From Methyloceanibacter sp. (GTDB taxonomy: Bacteria > Pseudomonadota > Alphaproteobacteria > Rhizobiales > Methyloligellaceae), in NCBI GenBank assembly GCA_025449615.1, contig JANWJA010000004.1:1-17910 (forward strand): 17,910 nt of DNA. Direction: 5' to 3'. Positions 16,266 through 17,910 of the stretch are shown here, piece after piece. The notes under the pieces were generated by a model. The model was given only the letters and a program-made list of their open reading frames with translations. It was not told where the DNA came from and searched no databases. Numbering within the stretch: position 1 is the first letter of the stretch; every line of letters begins with the position of its first letter. The translations under genes and the position numbers were made by a program.

Positions 16266-16688
16266 TTGGAGTCGGGCAAACCCGTCGACTGGACCAGCGC
16301 AGCCGCGCCCTCTCTCGACGAATTTGAAGTCATGGCGCGCGCTTCCTTCGCCACCCTGCCGCAAACCTTCCGCGACATGTGCGGCGATGTGCTGATCCGC
16401 ATCGAAGATTTTCCCACCGACGAAGTGCTCGATGCCATGAAGATCGAATCGCCCTTCGATCTGCTCGGCCTCTATCACGGCGTCGATCTGGCGCGGCGAA
16501 GCGTGATGGACATCACCACGCTGCCGGAGATGGTGTTTCTTTACCGCCGCCCGATCCTCGATTATTGGGCCGAGCACGACGACACGCTCGGCCAGATCGT
16601 GACCCATGTTTTGGTCCATGAGATCGGTCACCATTTCGGCCTCTCCGATGCCGACATGGAATATATCGAATCTCAGGCCGGGGCTTGA
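16266..16688 (+). CDS. Minimal zincin-like metallopeptidase family protein (DUF1025/COG3824-like)
   Basis: This protein of about 140 residues contains HEIGHHFGLSD (118-128), the HExxHxxGxxD motif of the small zincin-fold family to which Thermus TTHA0227 belongs. His118, His122 and Asp128 are likely zinc ligands and Glu119 the catalytic base. Other family blocks are GDVLIRIEDFP (40-50), ESPFDLLGLYHG (61-72) and VFLYRRPILDYW (90-101). No signal peptide is seen, so it should be cytoplasmic; peptidase activity is not established for the family. I chose the TTG at 16266, four bases past the methyltransferase stop, because it begins just before the conserved VDW segment. An in-frame TTG at 16242 would overlap the methyltransferase. 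The Shine-Dalgarno is weak. Confidence 0.85.
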   Translation: MESGKPVDWTSAAAPSLDEFEVMARASFATLPQTFRDMCGDVLIRIEDFPTDEVLDAMKIESPFDLLGLYHGVDLARRSVMDITTLPEMVFLYRRPILDYWAEHDDTLGQIVTHVLVHEIGHHFGLSDADMEYIESQAGA

Positions 16689-16723
16689 GCCCGCGTCGCG
16701 GCGTCACAATTGCCGATTTGGCG

Positions 16724-16752
16724 TTGACGCTCACCTCCCCCACCCGCAGACT
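16724..16752 (+). promoter_or_regulatory. Weak candidate promoter before the first exported HECGH protein
   Basis: In the 98-bp gap 16689-16786 there is TTGACG (16724-16729), a 17-bp spacer and CAGACT (16747-16752). The -35 is good; the -10 matches at only three of six positions. Transcription would start near 16759, about 28 nt before the ATG at 16787. Read-through from the upstream genes is equally possible. Confidence 0.22.
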
Positions 16753-16786
16753 GCCAAGCGAGAAACCACGGGCAGGGAATCACGTC

Positions 16787-17290
16787 ATGACATCGTCTGC
16801 CCGTCGGAAGGGCCTTGCCGCAATTCTGATCGCGCTCACCCTTGGCGGCGCCATCGCCGAGAGGTCGGTGATCGCCGCCGAACCCGGCAAGCTCGTGGCG
16901 CCCGGGCGGCTCGTCGTCGCCGGCCGCAGGCTCTCCTGCGGCATGACCTCGACTCTGGTGCGCGATTTCGAAGGCTTCGCCGTTTCCTCCACCGTGATCA
17001 TGCTCAACATGACCGCGATCAAGGAGCTGCCCCGCCAGGTGCAATGGCTGATCTACTATCACGAGTGCGGCCACATTCTTTATGGCCCCGGTGAAACGGC
17101 TGCCGATTGCTACGCGATCCGCCGCGCGCGCCGCGAAGGCTGGCTCAACAAACAGGGCCTCGAGGATATTTGCGCGACCTTCAACATCGCGGGCCACGGC
17201 CCCGTGCATCCGGACCCCGAGGAACGCTGCAATCAGCTCCGGCAATGTTTCGCGAAAAAAGGCGGGGTCACGGCGAGCGGCGGAAATTAG
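16787..17290 (+). CDS. Exported zincin-motif protein (HECGH), first of a tandem pair
   Basis: This 167-residue protein begins with a basic then hydrophobic segment (SARRKGLAAILIALTLGGAIA) that reads as a signal peptide or membrane anchor. HECGH lies at 92-96, followed after six residues by ETAAD (103-107). This gives HExxH-x6-ExxAD, the gluzincin type of ligand set with a very short linker. CYAIRRARREGWL and EDICATF follow, then a Cys-containing C-terminus (Cys129, 148, 154). The start is the ATG at 16787 with CAGGGAA upstream; a frame open from 16685 has no better start. It is clearly paralogous to the next gene. The function is unknown: a periplasmic peptidase, or a protein that keeps the fold without catalysis. 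Zinc binding is inferred from the motif only. Confidence 0.8.
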   Translation: MTSSARRKGLAAILIALTLGGAIAERSVIAAEPGKLVAPGRLVVAGRRLSCGMTSTLVRDFEGFAVSSTVIMLNMTAIKELPRQVQWLIYYHECGHILYGPGETAADCYAIRRARREGWLNKQGLEDICATFNIAGHGPVHPDPEERCNQLRQCFAKKGGVTASGGN

Positions 17291-17354
17291 CGCCACTATG
17301 TCCTAACCGAGACGATTGCCAAATGAGGGTTTCCCCTCGTAGGCTGAGGTCGAA

Positions 17355-17910
17355 ATGAGGGAATCTCGGTTGAAAACCTATGCATTTCTCGCGGTATCCG
17401 GCCTTTTGGCGGTCGCCCTGGTTCCGGGCGCGCGGGCGCAGGAATGGTCGGGTAGCGCCGAAGGCTCGACCACGGACGGCCCGACCATCGAGGAGTATTT
17501 GAAAGAGGCCCCGGAGTCCAAGCTGATCCCGCACGGCCAGCTCAAGATCGACGGCCGCTCAGTGAATTGCGGCACGCGCCCGACCGTGATCAATTCCAAC
17601 TTCGATAGTTGGGGCGGCGCCTTCCCGGGCTTCGTCATCCTCAACACCAAGAAGATCGACGGCCTCACTACCGCGGTGAAGCTCTATGTCTACTCCCATG
17701 AATGCGGGCACCAATGGGAGGGGCCGGACGAGACCAAGGCCGATCTCTTCGCCATCCGCCGTGGCGTAACGCGGGGCTGGCTCGACGCGGTCGGCATGGA
17801 GGATATCTGTACCTTCATCTCGACGTTGAAGGGCGATGCCGTGCATCCGCCGGGTCCGAAACGTTGCGAGACCATGCGCAACTACTATAACGAGCTGGTT
17901 CAGAGCGGCG
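17355..17910 (+). CDS. Exported zincin-motif protein (HECGH), second of the tandem pair (runs off window)
   Basis: The frame is open from the ATG at 17355 to the window end, giving 185 residues without a stop. A GAGGT Shine-Dalgarno lies 5 nt upstream. Residues 1-28 are a clear signal peptide ending ARA before QEW. HECGH is at 115-119 and ETKAD at 126-130, with the same six-residue gap as its upstream neighbour. Other shared blocks are NCG/SCG near 72, ILN, FAIRRG/YAIRRA, GWL and EDIC, an HP pair, and a late RC. It differs by an acidic Ser/Thr-rich linker (about 30-55) after the signal peptide. The second Cys after HECGH in the first protein is Leu here. Function is unknown; only a few residues may be missing at the end. 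Confidence 0.82.
   Translation, partial: MRESRLKTYAFLAVSGLLAVALVPGARAQEWSGSAEGSTTDGPTIEEYLKEAPESKLIPHGQLKIDGRSVNCGTRPTVINSNFDSWGGAFPGFVILNTKKIDGLTTAVKLYVYSHECGHQWEGPDETKADLFAIRRGVTRGWLDAVGMEDICTFISTLKGDAVHPPGPKRCETMRNYYNELVQSG

Noticed and set aside
17321..17361. Direct repeat AAATGAGGG (17321 and 17353) and a GAGGG-TTTC-CCCTC hairpin (17325-17338) before the second HECGH gene
   Set aside because: The repeat is only nine bases and the stem five, with no T run. It is too short to call a terminator or operator; only the second copy is a start codon.

Overview
The window reads as the chromosome of an alphaproteobacterium, most likely a member of the Hyphomicrobiales (Rhizobiales). The base composition is GC-rich, with strong G/C bias at third codon positions. 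The core gene order also fits: dapF-mtaB-ftsY on the minus strand, and ffh-rpsP-rimM-trmD-rplS followed by leuC on the plus strand. The protein sequences have the alphaproteobacterial look, for example bS16 and bL19 with long acidic/Ala-rich tails. I cannot name the genus. No tRNA, rRNA, CRISPR array, insertion sequence or phage gene was seen.

Layout. (1) 1-2355, minus strand: ftsY (cut by the window edge), mtaB and dapF form one operon with a plausible promoter at 2386-2416. (2) 2447-7993: an accessory block between dapF and ffh. It holds an RmlC-like cupin overlapping a family-2 glycosyltransferase, a convergent MFS transporter, then an amidase-signature hydrolase and a carotenoid cleavage oxygenase. 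(3) 8208-12305: the SRP/ribosome operon ffh-rpsP-rimM-trmD-rplS. (4) 12361-14357: a DUF1993 protein and leuC. (5) 14420-15419, minus strand: a GST-family protein and a small secreted Cys/Trp-rich protein. (6) 15503-17910: a SAM methyltransferase, a minimal zincin, and two tandem paralogous exported proteins with an HECGH motif, the second running off the window.

How the genes work together. The core genes link co-translational protein targeting (Ffh with its receptor FtsY), 30S maturation (RimM), tRNA modification next to the anticodon (TrmD makes m1G37, MtaB makes ms2t6A37) and ribosomal proteins bS16 and bL19. DapF (lysine and peptidoglycan precursor) and LeuC (leucine) add amino-acid biosynthesis. 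The accessory block has no obvious single pathway. The cupin and glycosyltransferase look like a surface-glycan pair, and the amidase and carotenoid oxygenase are probably co-transcribed.

Most of the window is ordinary. The parts most worth a second look are: the helix-hairpin-helix-like domain fused to bL19; the 64-residue secreted protein built of three 11-residue Cys repeats; and the run of three metal-binding-motif genes at the right edge, two of them tandem exported paralogues with an unusually compact HExxH-x6-ExxAD arrangement. I found no clear evidence for a defence, mobile or biosynthetic system of a new kind. No stretch above 300 bases lacks a gene; the longest gap (7994-8207) is described under the ffh leader.
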